DNA of 38,666 nt, taken from NCBI GenBank assembly GCA_964598885.1, contig CAZRES010000017.1, forward strand, positions 1 to 38,666, written 5' to 3'. Source of the stretch: SURF-33 sp964598885. GTDB taxonomy: Bacteria; Desulfobacterota; Desulfobacteria; Desulfobacterales; Desulfosalsimonadaceae. How positions within the stretch are numbered: the first letter of the stretch is position 1; each line of letters starts with the position of its first letter. A program made the translations under genes and the position numbers. Under the pieces are notes generated by a model. That model worked only from the letters and a program-made list of their open reading frames with translations, did not search any database and had not been told where the DNA came from. Shown here one piece after another: positions 24,418 through 33,009 of the stretch.

Positions 24418-25632
24418 ATGGAATTTGATCCTCAAACTCTGGTTAAACTGGCCGCTTATGCCGGCGGCGGCATGGCCATTGGTTTTGGCGCCATCGGCGC
24501 GGCTCTGGGCGAGGGGTATGCGGCTGCCCAGGCCGATATGGCCATTTCTGAAAACCCTAAACAGGCCAGCGAGATCACGCGAAACATGCTGGTGGGTCAG
24601 GCCGTGGCCGAATCTGCGGCGATTTTCGCCCTGGTGGTGGCGATTCTTCTGCTCTTTTTGTCCGTGCCGAATCCGAATCTGGTCAATGCCGCTTCCCTGT
24701 TGGGCGCCGGGTTATGCATGGGGCTGGGGGCCCTGGGATCCGGCGTAGGCTCCGGATTGCCGGCCGGCGAAACCTGCCGGGCCATTGCCCGCCAGCCGGC
24801 TCTGTCAAACCGTCTGCTCACGGTCATGCTCATCGGATCAGCCGTATGCCAGACGCCGGCCATTTTATCCATGGTAGTGGCGTTGATGTTGATGTTCTTG
24901 AATTACCCGGATGCTTCTTCCGTGAAAGCCGCCGCCCTTTTAGGGGCCGGACTGTGCATGGGATTCGGCGGGATTGGTTCCGGCGCCGGTTCCGGATATC
25001 CCGCCGGTGAAACCTGCAAGGGGATCGCCCGCCAGCCGGGCGCCCAAAGTCAGCTTACCACCAATATGCTCATCGGCGCCGCGGTGTGCCAGACGCCGGC
25101 GATTTTTGCCATGGTGGTGGCCTTGATGCTGATGTTTGTCAATTTCGGTGATGTTCCTTTGAATCCCACCTGGGCCGCATTTATGGGCGCGGCCTTGAGC
25201 ACGGGGCTGGCCGCCATCGGCTCGGGATACGGCGGCGGCATGGTCGCCGGCGCCAGCTGCGAGGGGATCGCGCGCCAGCCCATGGCCGTCGGCAACGTGA
25301 CCACCACCATGCTGGTGGGCCAGGCGGTGGCCCAGACACCCTGCATTTTCGGGCTGTTGATCAGCTTTGTACTCATGTTTAAAATGTTTCCCGAAACCGT
25401 GCTGTTAAGTCCTTCCATGGCGCTTCTGGGCGCCGGGCTTTGCATGGGGTTTGGCGGTATCGGACCGGGGCTGGGTAACGGGATGACCGCTGAAGGAGCC
25501 GTACGCTGGGTGGCGCGCAGCGAGGAGAATACCGGCCTGCTCATGCGCATCATGCTGGTGGGCCAGGCGGTTTCCCAGTCCACCGCCATTTATGCGATGG
25601 TGATCAGCTTAGTGCTGATATTTGTTATCTAG
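24418..25632 (+). CDS. Fused F-type c-subunit with five tandem hairpins
   Basis: 404 residues made of five c-subunit hairpins of about 80 residues each (residues about 5-82, 88-162, 168-242, 248-323, 330-404), so ten membrane helices. Every hairpin has the helix-1 Gly-rich motif and a polar loop (ENP, RQP, RQP, RQP, RSEEN). Helix 2 begins MLVG/MLIG. The ion-binding carboxylate on helix 2 is Glu only in hairpin 1 (E65, in QAVAES). The same position is Gln in hairpins 2-5 (Q145, Q225, Q306, Q387), and the codons confirm this. Hairpin 1 also has E32 on helix 1, giving a two-carboxylate site; hairpins 2-5 have S112, S192, G273 and N354 there. The ATG lies two bases after the atpB stop with only a poor ribosome site, so expression is probably low and coupled. 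Ordinary F-type c subunits have one hairpin of 75-90 residues. Function as a rotor-ring subunit is inferred. Confidence 0.93.
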   Translation: MEFDPQTLVKLAAYAGGGMAIGFGAIGAALGEGYAAAQADMAISENPKQASEITRNMLVGQAVAESAAIFALVVAILLLFLSVPNPNLVNAASLLGAGLCMGLGALGSGVGSGLPAGETCRAIARQPALSNRLLTVMLIGSAVCQTPAILSMVVALMLMFLNYPDASSVKAAALLGAGLCMGFGGIGSGAGSGYPAGETCKGIARQPGAQSQLTTNMLIGAAVCQTPAIFAMVVALMLMFVNFGDVPLNPTWAAFMGAALSTGLAAIGSGYGGGMVAGASCEGIARQPMAVGNVTTTMLVGQAVAQTPCIFGLLISFVLMFKMFPETVLLSPSMALLGAGLCMGFGGIGPGLGNGMTAEGAVRWVARSEENTGLLMRIMLVGQAVSQSTAIYAMVISLVLIFVI

Positions 25633-25678
25633 CTGAGTTTATATTATTATATAACTTTTAATCTGCGAGGAGGAAAAA

Positions 25679-25948
25679 ATGCCTGTAAGTGGAGCTGAAA
25701 TGATGATTACCGGAGCGGATTTGGTCAAAGCCGCCGCTTTTCTGGGCGCAGGTATTGCCATGGGGCTGGGCGCCATCGGGCCAGGCGTTGGCGAAGGCAT
25801 GGTCGGCGCCAAGGCATGTGAAGCCATCGGACGCAATCCAAGGGAAGCAGCCCTGCTTACCCGTACCATGCTGGTGGGGCAGGCCGTATCGGAATCCACG
25901 GGGATTTATTCTCTGGTTATCGCGCTGCTGCTGCTTTTTGTGGTGTAA
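25679..25948 (+). CDS. atpE: F-type ATP synthase c subunit, single hairpin, Na+-type two-carboxylate motif
   Basis: 89 residues, two helices, with a very strong ribosome site (GCGAGGAGG) and a 46-base AT-rich spacer after the fused c gene. Helix 1 has GPGVGEG with E39; helix 2 has GQAVSESTGIYSLVIALLLLF with E72, S73, T74 and Y77. These match the Na+-binding set of Ilyobacter tartaricus c (Q32, V63, E65, S66, T67, Y70), with Glu in place of Q32 as in the two-carboxylate Fusobacterium nucleatum c-ring. So Na+ is the likely coupling ion (inference). The strong ribosome site suggests it is the main ring subunit, with the five-hairpin protein as a minor one. Confidence 0.95.
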   Translation: MPVSGAEMMITGADLVKAAAFLGAGIAMGLGAIGPGVGEGMVGAKACEAIGRNPREAALLTRTMLVGQAVSESTGIYSLVIALLLLFVV

Positions 25949-26053
25949 GAAAAGCGTCATTTTCGTTGGATTCCGGAGGTTGTGGGTTCGGCAATATCCG
26001 AGTCGCAAACCCTATTTGATGCATTTTATGATGAATGATATGGAAGTCCGGCC

Positions 26054-26512
26054 ATGGAAGTAATTAGTACGGTGGCGTTGATCAGCATCAACGCGACACT
26101 GGCGGCACAGCTGATTTCATTTCTGATTTTTCTGTTTATCATCAATCGGCTCATGTTTCGTCCGCTCCAGGATGTCATGGGAGAACGGGAGCGGTGCGTG
26201 GAAGACATGCAGCAGGAGATCGTCGCCGCGGAAGCCGATATCAATGATATTCTGACGATCCTGGAAGAAGAAGAGACAAAAGCCAAACAGGAAGCCCTGG
26301 CGATTCAGAAAAATCTGGAAAAAGAAGGTATTCAGCAGGCGGAAACGGCGTTAAAGGAGACCACCGCTGAAATCGAACGGTTAAAAGCTGAGACCAGCCA
26401 GGCGGTGGAACAGCAGATTCTGGAGGTAAAACAGCACCTGGCCCAGGAGTCTGAAAAATTATCCCGCATCATCATGGAAAAGGCGTTGGATCGGAGTTTG
26501 TCCCATGAATAA
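26054..26512 (+). CDS. atpF: F-type ATP synthase subunit b (first copy)
   Basis: 152 residues. One N-terminal membrane helix (residues about 15-34, LAAQLISFLIFLFIINRLMF) is followed by FRPLQDVMGERERCVEDM and a long charged helix (about 40-150) for the peripheral stalk dimer. GGAAG lies 7 nt upstream. The end overlaps the next b gene by 8 bases. Two different b genes in a row (b and b') are usual in Desulfobacterota, cyanobacteria and others. Confidence 0.9.
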   Translation: MEVISTVALISINATLAAQLISFLIFLFIINRLMFRPLQDVMGERERCVEDMQQEIVAAEADINDILTILEEEETKAKQEALAIQKNLEKEGIQQAETALKETTAEIERLKAETSQAVEQQILEVKQHLAQESEKLSRIIMEKALDRSLSHE

Positions 26513-27095
26513 CGTTTGGTTCGGAACACGACACGGCTCCTGGCTTTTATGGAGTGCAATTCTTGTGTTATGTCTGGTTGACCCTGCATGGGCCGGTGAA
26601 GCATCATCGCAATGGCGACCCGCTTATGATCTCGTGATGCGCTGGATTAATTTCGGCATCCTGGCTTTTGTGATTGTGCGATACGGTGGTCCGCCTCTGA
26701 TCAGTTTTCTACGAAATCAAAAAACCGATATTCAGAAAAAAATCGACCAGGTACAGCAGGCCAAGGAGGAGATGACGGCCAAGGTGCGAAAGGCCCAGGC
26801 GGCCTTGCAGGAGAGCGCATCGCGCCTCGATGAGATCAAGGCCCGCATTATCGAGATGGGCGAGCATAAAAAACAGGAGATTATTGGCGAATCAAAATCC
26901 CAGAGTCGGCTCATGATCGAAAGCGCCCGACACCGCATCGATTATCAAATTCACCAGGCTTCTGAAAAGTTAAGAATGGAATTACTGGACATGGCCATGT
27001 CGGCGGCGTTGGAAAAACTACCCGATGAGATCACCGATGAAGATAATCAAAACTTTATAGACAAATACTTGGCTGCTGCCACGACCCTTAAATAA
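26505..27095 (+). CDS. atpF: F-type ATP synthase subunit b (second copy, with signal-like N-terminus)
   Basis: 196 residues. It starts with a hydrophobic segment that looks like a cleavable signal peptide (SWLLWSAILVLCLVDPAWAGEA, cleavage near residue 31), then a short outside part and a second membrane helix (about 47-68, WINFGILAFVIVRYGGPPLISFL). A long alpha-helical stalk follows to the end. Its longer size fits the b-type with a signal peptide found in this bacterial group. It is the last gene of the Fo cluster: delta, alpha, gamma, beta and epsilon do not follow, so F1 must be encoded elsewhere. Confidence 0.88.
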   Translation: MNNVWFGTRHGSWLLWSAILVLCLVDPAWAGEASSQWRPAYDLVMRWINFGILAFVIVRYGGPPLISFLRNQKTDIQKKIDQVQQAKEEMTAKVRKAQAALQESASRLDEIKARIIEMGEHKKQEIIGESKSQSRLMIESARHRIDYQIHQASEKLRMELLDMAMSAALEKLPDEITDEDNQNFIDKYLAAATTLK

Positions 27096-27257
27096 CAGCG
27101 GGTTTTTATCGTTATACCCATACTGTTGACGGGGAACGAAAAAGGACATGGAGAAGGCAAATCGATTCTTTATGTCCTTGTTTTGTTGGAAGGCTGGGGA
27201 AAAATGCCGCTTTTGATTGTCAGGAGCAATCGAATCGGCCGGGCAAAAACATGTTTC

Positions 27258-28436
27258 TTACTCGGCCGTCAGAATCTGAGGGATGGCTTTTTCCATTTGG
27301 ATTTGCATGAAATATCCGTTGGCATCCGGCGACAGCAGGCCGAGAAAGCGAAAGTTCCCGTGTTTGTAAACGTCAGCGGCCATCATAATGATGATTCCTT
27401 TTTTGGTGTGCAGGGAAACGGCGGTACATTGATCAAATCCTTTCTGCATGACGGTTTTGTTGCAGTAGGAAATGATATTGTTAAATTCGGCGGCAAAACT
27501 GGAAAAATCAAGGGGTTCTCCCGCCGTGTCGGCTGCCAGCACCGATCCGTCAGGACTTAAAATGGCCAGCCCTCGATATCCCTTGATGGCCCGCAAGGCT
27601 GCCGAGTAGCGTTTCAACGCCGCTTCCAGTCGGGAGGCGGAGGCGGCGCCCGGCGACGGCGGGCTCGACACCGCCGGTGACGCTGGATACGCCGGGGCAG
27701 GTTTAGTCTCAGTGGCGGTTGGGGAGGCTGCTGCTATGGTTTTAGTTGTGGATTCGGTGGGGCGGTGTATTTGCTTCCATTTGGCGCCGGCAATTTCGAT
27801 AAGCTGGGCATTGATCCGTTGGGTATTGCGTTTTTCCGGCAATGGTGTCACGGTTACCATAATCTGGTCCCATGCCGCCATTTGCCTGGCAACGTCTTCA
27901 CCCGACTGATTATTAAACAGGGCATCGAGAAGCTGGCCGTTTTTAAAATAGAGAAACCCTTTTTTCTGCCTGCCGGAAGTTACTTCCATTCGGAACGTCT
28001 TGTCGCACAGACCTGCCAGTGGAAGCATGTGGCCAAGGGTTATTCCTTTTTTTGACAACCCCTCGTCTTTAAGGTTCAGGCCGGTAAAAATCATGGAAGC
28101 CAGCGCGCCGAAGGCAAAGGGTTTTTCAAGATAGGAAAGGACCATCCCCCCGCGAGTCGCGTCCGGGAATACGGGAGTAGGATGGCCCGGTTCGATCATG
28201 ATGATGCATGGCGTGGCGGCGTGATTCCGTGTCAGATAGGCCACCAGATCGACGCCGTCCATATCCGGGAGAAGCATATTGGTGACAATAACCGAAACCC
28301 GTGTCTGTTGGAGTGTTTCAATGGCGGTTTTGCCGTTTAACGACGTTAGCAACTCAAAATGATGGAGCTCTTTTAACCCTTTTCGGATTGCGGTCAGATG
28401 CTCCCTGTCGCTGTCGACGATCAGAACATTGTCCAT
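27258..28436 (-). CDS. Degenerate receiver - DUF4388 - Roadblock protein
   Basis: 392 residues in three parts. Residues 1-120 are a response-regulator receiver fold (NVLIVDSDREHL...LPDMDGVDLV...LEKPFAF). The phosphoacceptor Asp is Asn (N53, codon AAT) and the neighbouring acidic pair is D8/S9, while the conserved Lys is kept; it is therefore a pseudo-receiver. Residues about 130-205 resemble DUF4388/PATAN (LGHMLPLAGLCDKTFRMEVTSGRQKKGFLYFKNGQLLDALF). A proline/alanine-rich linker (about 235-275) leads to a C-terminal Roadblock/LC7 domain (about 280-390). Roadblock proteins bind small GTPases of the MglA type in bacteria. Convergent with the Fo cluster, no partner nearby. Confidence 0.82.
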   Translation of the reverse strand: MDNVLIVDSDREHLTAIRKGLKELHHFELLTSLNGKTAIETLQQTRVSVIVTNMLLPDMDGVDLVAYLTRNHAATPCIIMIEPGHPTPVFPDATRGGMVLSYLEKPFAFGALASMIFTGLNLKDEGLSKKGITLGHMLPLAGLCDKTFRMEVTSGRQKKGFLYFKNGQLLDALFNNQSGEDVARQMAAWDQIMVTVTPLPEKRNTQRINAQLIEIAGAKWKQIHRPTESTTKTIAAASPTATETKPAPAYPASPAVSSPPSPGAASASRLEAALKRYSAALRAIKGYRGLAILSPDGSVLAADTAGEPLDFSSFAAEFNNIISYCNKTVMQKGFDQCTAVSLHTKKGIIIMMAADVYKHGNFRFLGLLSPDANGYFMQIQMEKAIPQILTAE

Positions 28437-28636
28437 GTTGATCTCCCGCCTTAAGGTTGGTCAGGCGTTTAAATGCGCCATTTCATGGGGTGGCAAAAGC
28501 TGTGCGGGCCCCTTTGGATGCGAATAGTGTTGCATATTTTTGTATAATTTTTATAAGTATTTTAATATATGATAAAAAATGATTATGTCAATAAATTTTT
28601 CTTATAATATCAAGAAATTTGATTAATTTAATTAAA

Positions 28637-30373
28637 ATGCGCCATTTTTTCGTCAAATTATCTGCCGTCTCCGCCATCCTGCTGATTCTTCTCCTTTGGG
28701 TTTTCGGGGTTCCGTTTGCGTCATGGGCGCAAACCTTTACCGTGGTCAGTTATAACGTGGAAAATCTGTTTGATCTTAAGACGGATTCTACGGAATATGC
28801 CGAATACACGCCGGACGGTCCATATGGGTGGAATCGTCGGATGAAAGATATCAAGCGCGACAATATTGCCCGGGTCATCCGGGACATCGGCGCGGAGATC
28901 ATAGCCCTCCAGGAAATTGAATCCCGCCTCGCCCTCGACGATCTCCAGCAGCGGCTGGCGCAACTGAATACTTTTTATTCCCACGCCGCCATAGCCGACG
29001 GGGAATCCACAGCCGTAAAATGCGCCGTGTTGTCGAAATTTCCCATGGTGTCGATTACGAAAATTCCCGTGGAAGCTCCGGCAACCCGAGCGATCCTGAA
29101 AGTTGTTTTCGATATCAGCGGCCGTCGTTTCATCGTTTATGTCAATCACTGGAAGTCCAAGTCGAGCCCGGAAAGTCACCGTATTCCTTCCGCCAGAGCC
29201 CTGTCTAAAGACATCGCCAGGCTGGACAAAGATGCGGATTTTATCCTGGTCGGTGATTTCAACTCGGATTATAACGAGTATGAAACATTTGTCGATATCG
29301 ACCGCTTTAACGACACCGGGGGCATGACGGGTATCAATCATGTACTGGGCACCATAAAGGACGGCCGTCTGGTAGACGAAACCCTTCTGACCCGGCAGAC
29401 CGGCAATCGATATCTTTATAACCTCTGGCTGGAACTTTCCGAATTCGGACGCTGGTCCGTCAACTTTTTCGGCAGGAAAAACAGTCCGGATGCCATTATT
29501 GTTTCAAAAGGGTTGTACGATGATCAGGGAATCGCCTATGTTGATAATTCCTTTGGCCGTTTTGATCCGGATTACCTGCTGGTAAACGGGGCGCCCTACC
29601 GGTGGCAGCGCGCCGGTTCCGGCAGAGGAGAACATCTCGGACGCGGGTATTCCGATCACCTGCCCGTTTATGCCAGATTCACCACCCGGCCGTTTCAATG
29701 GGCCGAAGTTGATGCCTCCTCTGACATATTGCCCGAGACCGTCGCGATTTCCGATCTCTATGCGGCCGAGCGCTTGGGTCGGGTTGCGTACCGGCTCCAA
29801 AAGGCCGCCGTTATCTATAAACATGGGGAAAGCGCCGTGATCAAACAGAAAAACGGACGTTCCCTATATATTTACCGGGCGGCAAAAGCCTTGAAGATCG
29901 GAATGGTTTACGTTATGACGATAACGAGCTTGACTCGTTTTCATGGAAACCTTCAGATCACGGCGCTCGATGCCCCCGTTGTTGTGGCCGCTGTCGGTGA
30001 TAAGGAGCGTGCGTCATACTATCTGGACGGTTCGGATGCGGATCTGTCTGACCCGTCATTGTCAAACGAGGTCATCGGGCAAATGACGGGGGTTTATGCC
30101 GAGGGATGGTTTTATTATGGCCCCGGACGGAAGATTCGTGTATATTTTGCCGACCCCGCCTGTAAACCCGACATCGGCGGCCGGGTGAATATTCAGCACG
30201 TACGGATCGGCTATTTTGACGGCCCGCAAATCATTATTGAAAAAAAGGGTCAACTGGAAAATTCCAGAAATTCCGAAGCGGTTTTATCAATTGACATCAC
30301 ATTCCAAAATCTGGACGACGCTGACTCTGGCCGTCGTTTGTGGAACGGTTCTGTATGTTCTGATCCGCTTTGA
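28637..30373 (+). CDS. Exported EEP-family nuclease/phosphatase with OB-like C-terminal part
   Basis: 578 residues from the ATG at 28637 (a TTG at 28619 is possible; no clear ribosome site for either). A signal peptide is visible (residues 1-33, KLSAVSAILLILLLWVFGVPFASWA). Residues about 35-345 carry the EEP catalytic set: SYNVENLF, LQEIES, VYVNHWKSKSSPESHR, VGDFNSDYNEYE and YSDHLPVYARF. The remaining part (about 350-560) is beta-rich with two OB-like stretches (KNGRSLYIYRAAKALKIGMVYVMTITSLTRFHG and GWFYYGPGRKIRVYF), so probably nucleic-acid binding. Its role is likely degradation of extracellular DNA or a phosphodiester. The 3' end overlaps the next gene by 83-158 bases in another frame. Confidence 0.85.
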   Translation: MRHFFVKLSAVSAILLILLLWVFGVPFASWAQTFTVVSYNVENLFDLKTDSTEYAEYTPDGPYGWNRRMKDIKRDNIARVIRDIGAEIIALQEIESRLALDDLQQRLAQLNTFYSHAAIADGESTAVKCAVLSKFPMVSITKIPVEAPATRAILKVVFDISGRRFIVYVNHWKSKSSPESHRIPSARALSKDIARLDKDADFILVGDFNSDYNEYETFVDIDRFNDTGGMTGINHVLGTIKDGRLVDETLLTRQTGNRYLYNLWLELSEFGRWSVNFFGRKNSPDAIIVSKGLYDDQGIAYVDNSFGRFDPDYLLVNGAPYRWQRAGSGRGEHLGRGYSDHLPVYARFTTRPFQWAEVDASSDILPETVAISDLYAAERLGRVAYRLQKAAVIYKHGESAVIKQKNGRSLYIYRAAKALKIGMVYVMTITSLTRFHGNLQITALDAPVVVAAVGDKERASYYLDGSDADLSDPSLSNEVIGQMTGVYAEGWFYYGPGRKIRVYFADPACKPDIGGRVNIQHVRIGYFDGPQIIIEKKGQLENSRNSEAVLSIDITFQNLDDADSGRRLWNGSVCSDPL

Positions 30374-30947
30374 TCTTTATCACCAGATCACATCGGTGGT
30401 AAACGAGCATACTCCGCCGGGTCTTTTTATTGCATTGATGCTGGTGCTGCCCATGGTCGGGGTGCCCATGAGCCTGTTCCTTTTTCTTTTAGGGCTCAAA
30501 TTCGGCATGACTCACGGTCTTGTTATTCTGGGAATCATCATGCCGTTACAGATCCTGGTCGCCTATGGCGCGGCCCGGATTTTCAGAACCGCTGTGGAAG
30601 CCTATCTGGTGGTCAAAAAAGGCTACTACATCCCTCGTATACCTTCCGATCGTGCCCTTGTTTTCAGTATTTTTTTTCTGGCATTCCCGGGCGTGCCCTA
30701 TGCGCCCAAGCTCTACATGCTGCCATTGGCCGCTGTCCCCTTTAATTACTGTTTTTGGCTGAACTGGGCCATACAAGGCACCCTGGCGGTTCCATTTGTG
30801 ATGCTAGGCAAATCGGCGGCAGACATGAGCGCGGTTTTTTTCGGGCTGACGTTGGCCGTTTTCCTGCTGTTGATTCTGGTTTTGCGGTGGGTGCGAAAAC
30901 GATACAGAAAAGGGGTTGACCCGGCATCATCGACCGATATAATATGA
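30291..30947 (+). CDS. TVP38/TMEM64 (VTT domain) family membrane protein
   Basis: 218 residues from a TTG at 30291; another TTG at 30216 would add 25 basic residues (RVNWKIPEIPKRFYQ). About five to six membrane segments occur, with the VTT/SNARE-associated core LPMVGVPMSLFLFLLGLKFG and FLAFPGVPYAPKLYMLPLAAVPF. The family has roles in lipid scrambling or small-molecule transport across membranes. The start is uncertain because the gene overlaps the preceding nuclease gene. It is 34 nt before acsV. Confidence 0.78.
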   Translation: MTSHSKIWTTLTLAVVCGTVLYVLIRFDLYHQITSVVNEHTPPGLFIALMLVLPMVGVPMSLFLFLLGLKFGMTHGLVILGIIMPLQILVAYGAARIFRTAVEAYLVVKKGYYIPRIPSDRALVFSIFFLAFPGVPYAPKLYMLPLAAVPFNYCFWLNWAIQGTLAVPFVMLGKSAADMSAVFFGLTLAVFLLLILVLRWVRKRYRKGVDPASSTDII

Positions 30948-30981
30948 GCATATGCTAAATAATATAACGATGGGGGAAACA

Positions 30982-32940
30982 ATGGCAATGCACAAGATTT
31001 CATTTGTTCCGCACGGCAAAGCGGTAGAGGCGGAAGACGGGACTTCGCTCATCCGTGCGGCCATGGATGCCGGGGTGCACATCAATGCCTCCTGCGGCGG
31101 GGAAGGTGTGTGCGGAAAATGCCGGGTGTTAATTGATTCCGGAGAGGTTTCCGGCGGAATTTCCGAAAAACTGAGCCGGGAGGACATTGATAAAGGTTAC
31201 CGGCTGGCCTGTCTTTCGAAAATTACCGGTGATCTGACGGTTCGCGTTCCAGTGGAGTCGGAGGTGGACAAGGCGGCCCTCAACCGCCTGGAAACGCCGC
31301 GGAAAACCGCGCGCATCCGAACGGTCAACCTGGAGGACCTGAAGGAAAAAGGTCTTTTCGTCCCGCCCGTTGAAAAGAAATATCTTGAGCTGCCGCCGCC
31401 TGAAGTGCAGGATAATATTCCCGATGTCTCCCGGATCGTCCGTTCCCTTCGCAACGATCATGATGAACACCGGCTGGAATTCGACATGTCGGTCATCCGC
31501 AAGATTCCCGAAGTGTTGCGTGTAGCTGATTTCAAAGTGACGGTCAATATTGTCCGGCCTGTCCGGGGCGAAGGCAAAAATCGAATTATCAATATTGAGC
31601 CGGGAAATACCACGGATCGCAATTATGCCATTGCCGTTGACATCGGCACAACAACGGTTTGGGGGCAGGTCATCAATCTGATTACCGGCGAAGTAATGGC
31701 CCAGTACGGAGATTTTAACGCCCAGATCAGTTATGGCGAGGATGTAATCACGCGGATTGTGCATGCAGAAAAACCCGGCGGGCTGGAGCGACTTGCCGAA
31801 AAAGTAGTCGAAACCATCAATGGTGTTATCACTAAAATTATCGCAAAATCCGGTGTCAATCTCGATGAAATCTCTACCATCACCCTGGCGGGCAATACCA
31901 CCATGACCCAACTTTTTCTAAAAGTTAACCCCCGGTATCTTCGTCGCTCTCCGTATGTGCCGGCCGCGGCGCTTTATCCTCCGATACCGGCGTCGGATCT
32001 GGGCCTGAACCTGCCGGAGCATGTGCCGGCCCTGGTCTATCCCCAGGTATCGAGTTATGTGGGCGGCGACATTCTCGCCGGGGTCATGGGTTCCGGCATG
32101 GCCCATGAAGACGCGTTGACGCTGTATATGGACATCGGAACTAACGCGGAAATCGTCATCGGCAACAAGGACTGGCTGGTGTGCGCTGCGTGTTCGGCAG
32201 GGCCGGCATTTGAAGGCGGAGGCATCAAGCTGGGGATGAGGGCCGCCAAAGGCGCCATCGAGGATTTTTCCATTGACCCGATCACCTTTGAGCCCATGAA
32301 TATTACCATCGGCAATGTCCGGCCCAAGGGGATTTGCGGCAGCGGGCTGATCACCATGGTGGCCACTCTTTTTGAGGTGGGCGTGATTGATAATCGCGGA
32401 AAATTCAACCGGGACCTGGGTACATCCCGTATCCGTGAGGTCCAGGGGGTATGGGAATATGTGCTGGCATGGAAAGATGTCAGCGGTATCGATAGAGACG
32501 TGGTGCTCACTGAAATCGATATCGACAACCTGATCCGGGCTAAAGGCGCCATGTACAGCGGCGGTATGACCCTGCTCAAGGAAGTCGGATTAGATATTCA
32601 TGATCTTGACCGGATCATCATGTCAGGCGGTTTCGGCAATCAGGTTGATCTGGAAAAGTGCATGGTCATCGGACTTCTACCTGAAATCGATCCGGACAAG
32701 GTCATTTTCATCGGCAATGGATCTTTGCTGGGCGCCCGGATGAGCTCTCTGACCAATCGGATTCGCAGCGATGTCGGTCGGACGTTAAGTCGCATGACCA
32801 ATTTTGAGCTGTCGGAAACCCCATCGTATATGGATAATTATATCGCAGCACTGTTTCTGCCACACACGGACATCGATCTTTTCCCCAAACTTAAAGCGAG
32901 ACTGGATGCCCGCCCAGCTCCGTCATCCCTCGTGGAGTAA
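30982..32940 (+). CDS. acsV: Corrinoid activation/regeneration protein AcsV (RACo-type)
   Basis: 652 residues from the ATG at 30982, which has GGGGGAA upstream; earlier ATGs at 30952 and 30970 lack a ribosome site. The N-terminal plant-type [2Fe-2S] domain has C38-x5-C44-x2-C47-x29-C77 (SCGGEGVCGKC ... LACL). A linker is followed by the ASKHA ATPase (AVDIGTTTVWGQVINL, TLAGNTTMTQLFL, DIGTNAEIVIGNKDWL, MSGGFGNQVDLEKC). It uses ATP to reduce inactive Co(II) of the corrinoid Fe-S protein back to Co(I) for the methyl transfer in the Wood-Ljungdahl pathway. It sits directly ahead of acsD, the usual neighbourhood. Confidence 0.94.
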   Translation: MAMHKISFVPHGKAVEAEDGTSLIRAAMDAGVHINASCGGEGVCGKCRVLIDSGEVSGGISEKLSREDIDKGYRLACLSKITGDLTVRVPVESEVDKAALNRLETPRKTARIRTVNLEDLKEKGLFVPPVEKKYLELPPPEVQDNIPDVSRIVRSLRNDHDEHRLEFDMSVIRKIPEVLRVADFKVTVNIVRPVRGEGKNRIINIEPGNTTDRNYAIAVDIGTTTVWGQVINLITGEVMAQYGDFNAQISYGEDVITRIVHAEKPGGLERLAEKVVETINGVITKIIAKSGVNLDEISTITLAGNTTMTQLFLKVNPRYLRRSPYVPAAALYPPIPASDLGLNLPEHVPALVYPQVSSYVGGDILAGVMGSGMAHEDALTLYMDIGTNAEIVIGNKDWLVCAACSAGPAFEGGGIKLGMRAAKGAIEDFSIDPITFEPMNITIGNVRPKGICGSGLITMVATLFEVGVIDNRGKFNRDLGTSRIREVQGVWEYVLAWKDVSGIDRDVVLTEIDIDNLIRAKGAMYSGGMTLLKEVGLDIHDLDRIIMSGGFGNQVDLEKCMVIGLLPEIDPDKVIFIGNGSLLGARMSSLTNRIRSDVGRTLSRMTNFELSETPSYMDNYIAALFLPHTDIDLFPKLKARLDARPAPSSLVE

Positions 32941-33009
32941 GGCGCCGTAAGAATAAAAACCGTCCATAATGTATGGGAAAGAAAAAATGTAAAAAAGACA
33001 CCATGGTGA

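Noticed and set aside
30241..30247. dnaX-type slippery heptamer A AAA AAG in the nuclease frame
   Set aside because: A -1 slip would not enter the TVP38 frame, which is +1; so programmed -1 frameshifting does not explain the overlap.
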